NCBI RefSeq assembly: GCF_013403975.1
Contig: NZ_JABFDH010000002.1
Span: forward strand, 682,001 to 746,000
Direction of reading: 5' to 3'
DNA from: Winogradskyella ursingii
GTDB taxonomy: Bacteria > Bacteroidota > Bacteroidia > Flavobacteriales > Flavobacteriaceae
Length of the DNA stretch: 64,000 nucleotides
A program made the position numbers and the translations under genes. Of this stretch, positions 44,872-52,963 are shown piece by piece; positions within the stretch are counted from its first letter, which is position 1, and each line of letters begins with the position of its first letter. The notes below the pieces were generated by a model, which was not told where the DNA came from, made no database searches, and saw only the letters and a program-made list of their open reading frames with translations.

Positions 44872-46233
44872 ATGAAAAAACAAACCTACATATTTCTAAT
44901 CCTAATCGGAATGCTAATCATTCCGCAGGCTACCTATTCCCAAGTAGACTTCAATAAAAAACCAGATGACGATTTAGGAAACGAAGAGGATGAATTTCAA
45001 GAATATTTCTTTGAAGCGTTAAAACAAAAAGGAATAGAAAACTATGAACGTGCCGTGGATGCGCTTCAAAAATGCCTTAATCTTAATAGTAAATTGCCCA
45101 TTGTCTATTTTGAATTGGGGAAGAATTACAATAAACTTAAAAATTTCGGTGAAGCGGAAGACAACCTTAAAAAGGCCATAGATATGCAGCCCGATAATGA
45201 GTGGTTTTTGGACGAGCTTTATGAGGTTTATTATCAACAAGATGATATCAAAAAAGCTATAAAAACCATTGAGCAACTAGTAAAATATCATCCTGATTAT
45301 AAAGAGGATTTGGCAGCACTTTATGTGAGAGAAGAAAAATACAACAAGGCATTAGAGCTGTTGGACGAACTCGATCAAAAGTTGGGCACAAGCCCAACTC
45401 GGGATGCGATGAGAAACGATATTTACAGTATTACAGGCAACGCAGACGACCGAATCGAAAATTTGGAGCAACGTATCGCCAACAATCCAAATAACGAAGA
45501 CAACCACTTAAAACTCATTTATAGATACAGCCAAACAGGCGATAAAAAAGCGGCTTATAAAGCAGCACAAAATCTATTAAAAATTAAACCCGAATCACAG
45601 TTTGTTCATTTGGCACTCTATAAATTTTATTTACAGGATAACAAAATCCAAGATGCTATCAAGTCGGTAAAAATTGCGGTTACGAGCCCAGAAATTAACC
45701 CAGATGCCAAAGCCAAAGTATTAAAAGACTTTGTGGCTTTCGTTTCCCAAAACCCAGAATACGAAAAGGATCTTATTGATATTACAGCTGTGATAGACAA
45801 AACTAAAGATGCCGAGACCAATAGTAACCTGGGCCAATATTATCTTAAGGCTGGAGACAAAGTAAAGGCCTTGGCCAATTTTCAGGAAGCTTTAAAACAA
45901 ATGCCAAAGGATTTTAAGCTGATTAAAGACGTGCTTTTGTTGCAATTGGAAATGCAGAATTACAAAGCTGCTGCGGCTGAAAGTGAGCGAGCACTAGAAT
46001 TATATCCTGCACAGCCTATTTTGTATTTGATAAATGGTGTAGCCCAAAACAATTTAAACAATTATAAAAAAGCAATTGAAAACTTAGAAATGGGAGTTGA
46101 CTTCTTAGTTGAAAATCCAACAATGCAAGCTGATTTCTATTCGGAATTAAGTATCGCATATAAGGGCATTAATAATAATACTAAAGCTGAAACGTTTGCT
46201 AAAAAGGCACAAGCACTAAAAGCGCAACAATAA
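44872..46233 (+). CDS. Periplasmic TPR protein
   Basis: 453 aa from the ATG at 44872; the open frame extends upstream through the repeat, but the signal peptide (YIFLILIGMLIIPQATYS) starts here. TPR units follow: ENYERAVDALQKCLNLN near 61-77, FGEAEDNLKKAIDMQPDNEW near 99-118, and further copies to the end. TPR arrays mediate protein contacts in envelope assemblies. The stop touches the ATG of the DUF4292 gene without a gap, so translation is coupled and the two proteins probably work together. Confidence 0.85.
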   Translation: MKKQTYIFLILIGMLIIPQATYSQVDFNKKPDDDLGNEEDEFQEYFFEALKQKGIENYERAVDALQKCLNLNSKLPIVYFELGKNYNKLKNFGEAEDNLKKAIDMQPDNEWFLDELYEVYYQQDDIKKAIKTIEQLVKYHPDYKEDLAALYVREEKYNKALELLDELDQKLGTSPTRDAMRNDIYSITGNADDRIENLEQRIANNPNNEDNHLKLIYRYSQTGDKKAAYKAAQNLLKIKPESQFVHLALYKFYLQDNKIQDAIKSVKIAVTSPEINPDAKAKVLKDFVAFVSQNPEYEKDLIDITAVIDKTKDAETNSNLGQYYLKAGDKVKALANFQEALKQMPKDFKLIKDVLLLQLEMQNYKAAAAESERALELYPAQPILYLINGVAQNNLNNYKKAIENLEMGVDFLVENPTMQADFYSELSIAYKGINNNTKAETFAKKAQALKAQQ

Positions 46234-47025
46234 ATGAAGACACCTCTATTTTTTAAATTCATTCGATTTTCAGTATTGATACTTGTAATAAGTTCTGTTT
46301 TTAGTTGCAACTCTGCCAAAAGTGTGATTGCCTCGGGAGAAGCCAGTGAAAAACTTACGGCAAAACAAGTTATAAAAGAGCACTCAAGAATTGAGGCCAA
46401 TTTTAAAACCATGCAGTCACGGGTGAAAATAGATCTTATCGATGGGGATAAGGAACAAGGCTACACCTTTTCTTATAGAATGGAAAAGGACAAAGTGATT
46501 TGGTTAAGTGCACCACTGGGATTGGCTAGAATGATGATTACACCAGAAAAGGTAAAATTTTACAACAAAAGTGACAATACTTATTTTGATGGGAATTATA
46601 AATTACTGAGTGATTTTGTGGGAATAGAACTAGATTTTTTCAAGGTGCAAAATATATTACTAGGTCAGGCGATTTTTGATTTAAAAGAGGAGCCTCATTT
46701 GGTGTCGGTGCATCAAAATTCTTATGCGCTTCAACCAAAAGAACAAAATGTGCTTTTGGAACTATTCTACTTGATCAATCCTTCGCATTTTAAAATGGAT
46801 AGCCTTCAGATGCAACAACAATCAGAAAAGAGATTTCTTCAAGTAGATTACAGTAGCTATCAAAATGTAGATAAGCAGATATTACCTCAAAATATTCAAA
46901 TTTCTGCCGTGGAAGATTCTGAACAAGTAATGGTTAAAATGGAATTTAAATCAGTTACACTCAACGAAGAGGTCCGATTTCCATTTAATATTCCTTCAGG
47001 ATACAAAGAGATAATTATAGAATAA
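46234..47025 (+). CDS. DUF4292-family lipoprotein
   Basis: 263 aa. The lipoprotein signal ends at Cys25 (FSCNSAK). The rest is a beta-rich fold with MQSRVKIDLIDGDKEQGYTF near residues 59-78 and VIWLSAPLGLARMMITPEKV near 87-106, the DUF4292 core. LolA/LolB-like lipid-binding folds have a similar look, so a part in lipid or lipoprotein handling is possible but unproven. The stop shares one base with the ATG of the EnvC-like gene (TAATG). Confidence 0.85.
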   Translation: MKTPLFFKFIRFSVLILVISSVFSCNSAKSVIASGEASEKLTAKQVIKEHSRIEANFKTMQSRVKIDLIDGDKEQGYTFSYRMEKDKVIWLSAPLGLARMMITPEKVKFYNKSDNTYFDGNYKLLSDFVGIELDFFKVQNILLGQAIFDLKEEPHLVSVHQNSYALQPKEQNVLLELFYLINPSHFKMDSLQMQQQSEKRFLQVDYSSYQNVDKQILPQNIQISAVEDSEQVMVKMEFKSVTLNEEVRFPFNIPSGYKEIIIE

Positions 47026-48248
47026 TGGTAAAAAAGCGTTTTCATCTTACTCTACTTATTGGCTTGCTCTTGTCGTCAATGGTGCTTTTTGCGCAGAGTG
47101 ACAAGCAGAAAGCGCTCGAAGCTAAGCGTCAGCAGGTTCTGAAAGAAATGAAACAAATTAATGCGCTTCTTTTTTCGAATAAAAAAGAACAAAAATCTGT
47201 TTTCACACTTATTGAGGACCTTAACTATAAAGTGAATGTAAGAGAAAATCTTATTAGAATAACAAATGAACAGGCCAATTTACTTACGCGCGAAATTAAT
47301 GCTAATCAAAATGAAATTACAAGTCTAAGAACACAGCTTCAGGAGTTAAAAGAAGATTATGCGGCTATGGTCGTTAAATCCTATAAAAGTAAATCTGAGC
47401 AAAGTAAAATAATGTTTTTATTATCGTCTAATGATTTTAAACAAGCTTACAAACGATTGCAGTATATAAGACAATATGCAGATTACCAAAAAGAACAAGG
47501 TGAAATTATTAAGGATAAAACTAAAAAACTACAAGAATTAAATGTAACTCTATCTAAACAGAACGAAGACAAACAAAAATTAATTCAAGAAAATCGAGTC
47601 GCCAAACAAGAATTGGAGCAGGAGCTTAAAGAACGTGAAAGATTAATGAGCTCAATTACATCCAATATGAGCAAATTATCTGCTCAGATTAAAAAGAAAC
47701 AGCAGGAAGCTGATAAGATTGACAGAGAAATTAACCGTTTGATTAGAGAAGCTATTGCGGCATCCAATAAAGAAGCAGGTAATTCATCATCAACAGGAAA
47801 GTTTGTTCTTACACCTGAAGCTAAAAAACTCGCCTCAAATTTTGAAGCCAATAAAGGGAAATTGGGTTGGCCAGTTTCCAGAGGTGTAATTAAAGGAAGA
47901 TTTGGCAAAGGCAGGTCTTTAATCGATAATGCAGTTGAGGTTAATAATCCAGGAATTAAAATTGCGACAGTAAGAAATTCTGAAGTAAAATCAATTTTTA
48001 ACGGAGAAGTCTCTCAAGTACTTATTGTTAAAAACGGAAATCCAGCGATTATGATAAGACACGGTAATTATTTGAGCATTTACACAAACATGTCTAAAAT
48101 ATTTGTAAAAAAAGGTGAAAAGATTAAAACTGGTCAATCCATTGGTGAAGTTTTCACAAACAACATCACTGGTGAGACCATGTTAGGTTTTAGAATTTAT
48201 AAAAACGATCAAAAGCTCAATCCAGAATCGTGGCTGGCAAAGAATTAG
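47025..48248 (+). CDS. EnvC-like murein hydrolase activator with degenerate LytM domain
   Basis: 407 aa. A signal peptide (residues 1-24) is followed by a long two-part coiled coil (about 25-250, KQKALEAKRQQVLKEMKQI at its start). A C-terminal M23/LytM domain runs from about 280 to 407 (LGWPVSRGVIKGRFG). The zinc ligands of active M23 peptidases are absent: there is no HxxxD, and the HxH strand reads GFRIYK. It therefore resembles EnvC, which activates amidases rather than cutting peptidoglycan itself. It ends the TPR-DUF4292-EnvC operon and would act in the periplasm at division or envelope remodelling. Confidence 0.88.
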   Translation: MVKKRFHLTLLIGLLLSSMVLFAQSDKQKALEAKRQQVLKEMKQINALLFSNKKEQKSVFTLIEDLNYKVNVRENLIRITNEQANLLTREINANQNEITSLRTQLQELKEDYAAMVVKSYKSKSEQSKIMFLLSSNDFKQAYKRLQYIRQYADYQKEQGEIIKDKTKKLQELNVTLSKQNEDKQKLIQENRVAKQELEQELKERERLMSSITSNMSKLSAQIKKKQQEADKIDREINRLIREAIAASNKEAGNSSSTGKFVLTPEAKKLASNFEANKGKLGWPVSRGVIKGRFGKGRSLIDNAVEVNNPGIKIATVRNSEVKSIFNGEVSQVLIVKNGNPAIMIRHGNYLSIYTNMSKIFVKKGEKIKTGQSIGEVFTNNITGETMLGFRIYKNDQKLNPESWLAKN

Positions 48249-48758
48249 CTACTCAAAAAGCGCTTTCAATTCAGTAGCCTCAGTAGGTTGCATTTTTCCA
48301 GCCAAAACCAAACTTAATTGTTTACGTCTTAAAGCGGCATCGAAGCGCTCTTTCTCTAATTCGGTTTCAGGAACAAGTTCGGGCACTTTTACAGGTCTTC
48401 CTGTTTCATCTACCGCAACAAAGGTGTAAATAGCTTCATTGGCTTTAACGCATTCGCCAGATTCTCTATCTTCAATCCACACATCCATATAAACTTCCAT
48501 TGAAGATGTGAATGCTCTGGAAACTTTAGCTTCAATCATCACAACGCTCCCTAATGGCACAGATCTATTAAATGCCACATGATTCACAGAAGCTGTAACC
48601 ACAATCCGTCTAGAGTGTCGTCTTGCAGCAATACTTGCGGCTCTATCCATTCGCGCTAAAAGTTCGCCACCAAAAAGATTATTTATGGGATTGGTTTCAC
48701 TTGGTAAAACGAGGTCTGTAACTATGGTTTTAGACTGAAAAGCTGTTCTCGATTGCAT
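48249..48758 (-). CDS. Hotdog-fold acyl-CoA thioesterase
   Basis: 169 aa from the ATG at 48758; a TTG 21 nt upstream lies inside the -7 box and is rejected. YciA/ACOT-type hotdog features are SETNPINNLFGGELLARMD near residues 21-39 and ASVNHVAFNRSVPLGSVVMI near 56-75. It probably hydrolyses acyl-CoA in the cytoplasm. It lies on the strand opposite EnvC, end to end with no gap, and just downstream of the HU/SPOR gene on the same strand. Confidence 0.88.
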   Translation of the reverse strand: MQSRTAFQSKTIVTDLVLPSETNPINNLFGGELLARMDRAASIAARRHSRRIVVTASVNHVAFNRSVPLGSVVMIEAKVSRAFTSSMEVYMDVWIEDRESGECVKANEAIYTFVAVDETGRPVKVPELVPETELEKERFDAALRRKQLSLVLAGKMQPTEATELKALFE

Positions 48759-48776
48759 AAATTCTACAAATTTGTG

Positions 48777-48784
48777 CAAAGATA
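48777..48784 (-). promoter_or_regulatory. -7 box for the thioesterase gene
   Basis: TATCTTTG on the minus strand, an exact TAnnTTTG, 18 nt before the ATG at 48758. Confidence 0.6.
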
Positions 48785-48863
48785 GAGCGATTTTAGATTG
48801 TAGTTGTAAGATTTAGAATATAAATGGAAGAAAAAAAATTCGTGAAATTGATTATAGACTCTA

Positions 48864-49805
48864 TTACTTATCCAACTTACGAATCAATAACCAAGCATCA
48901 CGATTGTGCTCACGACGAATTTTGTAAAGCTCACGCTGAGCGTCAGTTCTGTTTTCAAAACTTGAATAGACCACTTCATGAAGGCCAAAACGGTTTTTTC
49001 CGATTTTTCTGGCTTTGTAACCTTTGTCTCTTAATTGGTTAACTTTCTTATCTGAGTTAGCTTCAACTCTAAAGGCACCAGCAACGATATGATAATTTCC
49101 AATTTGTTTTTCAATAGGCAAGGTAGCCGCAGGAAGTGGATTACTTATAACAAAAGTTGCCTCTTGAACCTTAGCGTCTAATTGGGAGTTGGCTTCTTCT
49201 TGAGCCAATTGATTATGGTTTTCAACCTTATCATTGTAATAATAAGAAGCTCCAAATCCAGCTATGCCCAATATGATTACTGCCGTAGCAGCATATTTTA
49301 ACCAATTATAATTAGAACGTTTTTCTGGTGTAAATGCTAGTGGTGCAGATGCCTCAACAGCTTCGACCTTTTCTTTATAAACTTCGCGATTAACATCGGT
49401 CGATGTAAACTGAGATAATCCAAAAGCATCAGTTAGATAGTTGATGTCTGGTGATGGATCAAAAAGAATCTTTCCGTCTTTGTTTAACAGTAATTCACCA
49501 ATATTTTCAAGTTGAATAGTTTCCCCTTCTACCAAATAAGATTTAATGGATTTCACCTGTTTGGCAATCTTATCCGTTGCTGTGGTGTAAGGTATCTTTT
49601 CTACTTCGGCGATGTAATTGGCCAAAAGCCCATCGTTATTTTGAAGCTGCTCGTTAAAAGACAATACCTTTTTTGGAGGATAAAAGGTGTGCGTAGAGTC
49701 GTTCAATTTAGCAGAAACACGATTAGCCAAAAATGCCCCAAAGTTCGGAACAGTAACACAATCGTATCTGTATAGTAGGTCGCTAATGTAAGTCTCTAAC
49801 TGCAT
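48864..49805 (-). CDS. HU-CCDC81/SPOR transmembrane protein
   Basis: 313 aa. The cytoplasmic N-terminal half (about 1-130) resembles the CCDC81-like HU domain of Bacteroidota (YISDLLYRYDCVTVPNFGAF at 6-25, then LENIGELLLNKDGKILFDP near 99-117). One membrane helix is at 169-189. The C-terminal periplasmic part ends in a SPOR domain (YHIVAGAFRVEANSDKKVNQ near 234-253). SPOR domains bind denuded septal glycan strands. The topology would tie a DNA-binding-like domain to the cell wall. It has its own -7 box and is transcribed divergently from dprA. Confidence 0.87.
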   Translation of the reverse strand: MQLETYISDLLYRYDCVTVPNFGAFLANRVSAKLNDSTHTFYPPKKVLSFNEQLQNNDGLLANYIAEVEKIPYTTATDKIAKQVKSIKSYLVEGETIQLENIGELLLNKDGKILFDPSPDINYLTDAFGLSQFTSTDVNREVYKEKVEAVEASAPLAFTPEKRSNYNWLKYAATAVIILGIAGFGASYYYNDKVENHNQLAQEEANSQLDAKVQEATFVISNPLPAATLPIEKQIGNYHIVAGAFRVEANSDKKVNQLRDKGYKARKIGKNRFGLHEVVYSSFENRTDAQRELYKIRREHNRDAWLLIRKLDK

Positions 49806-49813
49806 ATGTGAAA

Positions 49814-49821
49814 CAAAGTTA
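49814..49821 (-). promoter_or_regulatory. -7 box for the HU/SPOR gene
   Basis: TAACTTTG on the minus strand, an exact match, ending 8 nt before the ATG; the transcript should have almost no leader. Confidence 0.6.
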
Positions 49822-49912
49822 AAAATTTTTGTATTTGATGAAACTTTGTGTGTATTTAGTTATTAACATCAGAAATATTTAGTTTCTTGTAGGTTTTAAA
49901 TCAATACTTTAA

Positions 49913-51016
49913 ATGACCGACCAACAACTTATTTATGCTTTAGCCTTGCAACACGTTCCTAAAATTGGTTCGACTACTGCTAAAAAATTAATAAATCACT
50001 GCGGTTCGGCTGAAGCGGTATTAAAAGAAAAGAAAGATAATTTACTAAAGATAGATGGTATAGGTACGGTTACCATTCAAGGGCTCTTTGATAAAATCCA
50101 TCTTGAAGAAGCCGAACAAGAATTGCGATTTATCAAAGAAAATAATATTGAAGCGCATTATTTTACGGAAGAAAGTTATCCCGAACGTTTAAAGCATTGT
50201 GTCGATGGACCAATCGTGCTTTTTCAGTCGGGAAACATTAATATAAAGCAACAGCACGTAATTAGTATTGTTGGCGCACGGAAAATTACAACCTCAGGAA
50301 TTGCGTTTTGTGAAAAATTAGTTGAAACTTTAGCGCAATTTAATCCTATAATCGTATCGGGTTTTGCCTACGGCACAGATATCACGGCACAGAAAGCCGC
50401 TGTAAAACACAATCTCCAGACCATTGGTTGCCTGGCGCATGGATTAAATCAAATTTATCCAAAGGTTCATAAGAAATACGTAGCAGATATTGAAAATCAC
50501 GGAGGGTTCTACACCGATTTTTGGAGCACAGATATTTTTGATAGAAATAACTTTTTGAAACGAAATAGAATTATAGCTGGGTTGAGCGAAGCTACAATTG
50601 TCATTGAATCTGCAGAAAAAGGGGGCAGTTTGGTCACTGCAGATATAGCCAATTCTTACGACCGAGAAGTTTTTGCTGTACCAGGAAGAACCACAGACAG
50701 TCAAAGTGTGGGTTGCAACAATCTGATAAAATTCCAGAAAGCTCATTTGTTATCCAATCCTCTAGATGTGCCTTATATACTTAACTGGGAGATAGAATCA
50801 GAGACAAAGCCCGTTGTGCAGAAACAATTATTCGTAGAATTAGAGCCTGATGAAAAAATTATTTATAACTTTTTGAAAGACAATAATAAAGAACTGCTTG
50901 ATGTGATTGCTTTGCAATGCGAAATGCCAACTTATAAAATTGCAGGAATTTTATTGAATATGGAACTAAAAGGTGTTGTTCGACCCTTACCTGGCAAGTT
51001 GTTTGAGGTTATCTAG
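49913..51016 (+). CDS. dprA: DNA-processing protein DprA
   Basis: 367 aa. An N-terminal SAM/HhH-like domain (IGSTTAKKLINHCGSAEAVL near residues 18-37) precedes the Rossmann-like core. That core has ISIVGARKITTSGI near 118-131, VSGFAYGTDITAQKAAV near 146-162 and the GGSLVTA segment near 240. A C-terminal winged helix ends the protein. DprA loads RecA on incoming single-stranded DNA during transformation. recA is 4.6 kb downstream on the other strand. Length and domain order are normal. Confidence 0.95.
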   Translation: MTDQQLIYALALQHVPKIGSTTAKKLINHCGSAEAVLKEKKDNLLKIDGIGTVTIQGLFDKIHLEEAEQELRFIKENNIEAHYFTEESYPERLKHCVDGPIVLFQSGNINIKQQHVISIVGARKITTSGIAFCEKLVETLAQFNPIIVSGFAYGTDITAQKAAVKHNLQTIGCLAHGLNQIYPKVHKKYVADIENHGGFYTDFWSTDIFDRNNFLKRNRIIAGLSEATIVIESAEKGGSLVTADIANSYDREVFAVPGRTTDSQSVGCNNLIKFQKAHLLSNPLDVPYILNWEIESETKPVVQKQLFVELEPDEKIIYNFLKDNNKELLDVIALQCEMPTYKIAGILLNMELKGVVRPLPGKLFEVI

Positions 51017-51073
51017 ATAATATTTAAAACATAGAGAAATCCCTAAAAGGAACTTTTGAAATGTAAAAACTAT

Positions 51074-52042
51074 TTAATAACCAACCTTGTCGCGAACCCG
51101 CTTTAAAACATCATCTGCAACTAATTTCGCTTTAGCAGCACCTTTAGCTAGAGCGGCATCAACTTCCTCAACATTGTTCATATAATAATTATAGCGTTCT
51201 CGCGGTACAGCAAATCGGTCTAAAATCAATTCGAATAACGCTTGCTTGGCATGGCCGTACCCATAATTCCCAGCTTCATAATTGTTTTTCATTTCAACAA
51301 TCTGATCTTCTGAAGCTAATAAACTATAAATAGCAAAACAGTTACAAGTATCCCAATCTTTAGGCGCTTCAAGCGGAGTGCTATCGGTAGCGATGGACAT
51401 AATCTGTTTTCTGAGTTTTTTTTCAGGTAAGAAAATATCAATAATATTGCCTTTACTCTTACTCATTTTTGCACCATCAGTTCCAGGAATTAACATAGTG
51501 TCCTTTTGGATATCTGCTTTTGGCAGTACAAATGTTTCGCCCATTTTTGCATGGAAACGTGAAGCGACATCACGTGTCATTTCAATATGTTGTTCTTGGT
51601 CTTTTCCAACCGGAATTATTTCAGCATCATACAACAAGATATCGGCAGCCATGAGCATTGGATAAGTGAAAAGTCCGCCATTGACATCGTCTAACCGGTC
51701 TGCTTTGTCCTTAAAGCTGTGTGCTAGCTCTAATCTCTTAAATGGAAAAAAGCAGTTGAGATACCAAGACAATTCTGTAACTTGAGGAACATCGCTTTGA
51801 CGGTAAAATATTGTTTTGTCAATATCTAAACCAAAAGCTAACCATGTTGCCGCAGTAGAATAGGTGTTATTTCTCAAAACTGCTGCGTCCTTTATTTGAG
51901 TCAGCGAATGCAAATCTGCAATAAAAAAAAAGGATTCATTGGCTTTATCCTTTGCCTGGTCTATAGCTGGCATAATAGCTCCCAATATGTTACCTAAATG
52001 TGGTGTGCCTGTACTTTGTATACCTGTTAATATTCTTGCCAT
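51074..52042 (-). CDS. trpS: Tryptophanyl-tRNA synthetase
   Basis: 322 aa from the ATG at 52042; a GTG two codons upstream is possible. Class I aminoacyl-tRNA synthetase with the HIGH-type motif TPHLGN near residue 12 and KMSKSKGN near 190. GIQSTGTPHLGNILGA at the start and PVGKDQEQHIEMTRDVA near 144-160 are typical of bacterial TrpRS. It attaches tryptophan to tRNA-Trp. A -7 box lies 48 nt upstream, and the gene is divergent from the acyltransferase gene. Confidence 0.96.
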   Translation of the reverse strand: MARILTGIQSTGTPHLGNILGAIMPAIDQAKDKANESFFFIADLHSLTQIKDAAVLRNNTYSTAATWLAFGLDIDKTIFYRQSDVPQVTELSWYLNCFFPFKRLELAHSFKDKADRLDDVNGGLFTYPMLMAADILLYDAEIIPVGKDQEQHIEMTRDVASRFHAKMGETFVLPKADIQKDTMLIPGTDGAKMSKSKGNIIDIFLPEKKLRKQIMSIATDSTPLEAPKDWDTCNCFAIYSLLASEDQIVEMKNNYEAGNYGYGHAKQALFELILDRFAVPRERYNYYMNNVEEVDAALAKGAAKAKLVADDVLKRVRDKVGY

Positions 52043-52089
52043 GTTCACTTCCCGCGAAAACGAGATTTTTTATAAAATTAAACGAAGCA

Positions 52090-52097
52090 CAAAGATA
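52090..52097 (-). promoter_or_regulatory. -7 box for trpS
   Basis: TATCTTTG on the minus strand, an exact match, 47 nt before the ATG. Confidence 0.6.
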
Positions 52098-52121
52098 ATT
52101 TTTTTAAAAGAACTATTTAAT

Positions 52122-52129
52122 TAGTTTTG
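52122..52129 (+). promoter_or_regulatory. -7 box for the acyltransferase gene (leaderless candidate)
   Basis: TAGTTTTG, an exact match, 5 nt before the ATG at 52135, so transcription should begin at or beside the start codon. Confidence 0.55.
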
Positions 52130-52134
52130 ATGCC

Positions 52135-52872
52135 ATGGCATTTCTAAAATATCCTTTTTGGCTATTGTACCGTATTTGGTTCTACATTTTGGTAACCTTA
52201 CCTATTATTGTTTTATTTCCAATTTTAATTGTTTCTATCCTAAAAGAAGAATGGTATCCTTTATTTTTTAAACTAGCTCGGGTTTGGGCCAAATTCATTT
52301 TAATTGGGATGGGTTTTAATTATAAGATTATTAGGGCTGAAACACCAGTGCCTAAAAAGAGCTATATGTTTGTAGCCAACCACACATCTATGGCAGATAT
52401 TATGCTTATGCTAGTTGCTGTTAAGAATCCGTTTGTTTTTGTTGGTAAGCGGGAACTGGCCAAAATACCCTTATTTGGGTTTTTCTATAAGCGTACTTGT
52501 ATTTTAGTAGATAGAACAAGTGCTAAAAGCAGACAAGCTGTATTTCTTAGGGCGCAACGACGGCTCAAGCAAGGATTAAGTATTTGTATTTTTCCAGAAG
52601 GAGGAGTTCCAGAAGAATATATATTATTGGATGAATTTAAAGATGGTGCTTTTAGACTTGCGATTAACCATCAGATTCCTGTAGTACCAATTACATTTTA
52701 CGATAATAAGAAACGTTTTTCCTATACTTTTTTTAGTGGTAGTCCAGGAAGAATGCGAGCTAAAATTCATAAATTTTTTCCAACTTACGGTCTAACTACA
52801 GCAGATACAAAAGATTTGAATAGTAAAGTGAGATCCCTTATTTGGGATGAGCTGAGTAGAGATTCAAAATAA
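52135..52872 (+). CDS. plsC: 1-acyl-glycerol-3-phosphate acyltransferase (PlsC-like)
   Basis: 245 aa. An N-terminal membrane helix (about residues 10-33) precedes the acyltransferase domain with catalytic NHTSMAD at residues 82-88 (H83-x4-D88). The FPEGG glycerophosphate-binding motif lies near 153-157, with RLAINHQIPVVPITF near 181. It should add the second acyl chain to lysophosphatidate to make phosphatidate at the inner membrane. A strong terminator follows; its convergent neighbour is the barrel protein. Confidence 0.9.
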   Translation: MAFLKYPFWLLYRIWFYILVTLPIIVLFPILIVSILKEEWYPLFFKLARVWAKFILIGMGFNYKIIRAETPVPKKSYMFVANHTSMADIMLMLVAVKNPFVFVGKRELAKIPLFGFFYKRTCILVDRTSAKSRQAVFLRAQRRLKQGLSICIFPEGGVPEEYILLDEFKDGAFRLAINHQIPVVPITFYDNKKRFSYTFFSGSPGRMRAKIHKFFPTYGLTTADTKDLNSKVRSLIWDELSRDSK

Positions 52873-52873
52873 A

Positions 52874-52905
52874 AAAAGCCGCTCTAACCAGGAGCGGCTT
52901 TTATA
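52874..52905 (+). terminator. Terminator after plsC
   Basis: Stem AAAGCCGCTC / GAGCGGCTTT (52875-52884 and 52892-52901) flanked by A and T runs; works on both strands and may also serve the minus-strand barrel gene. Confidence 0.85.
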
Positions 52906-52963
52906 GCTATTGCATTCATCATTGCTTAATTGCATTGCAATAACTCACTTAACCAAACATAAC

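Noticed and set aside
47860..48248. EnvC-like C-terminus as an active M23 endopeptidase
   Set aside because: The zinc-binding histidines and aspartate of the family are absent.
48824..49042. Plus-strand frame facing the HU/SPOR gene
   Set aside because: Overlaps the SPOR-encoding end of a recognisable gene; no family match and no promoter.
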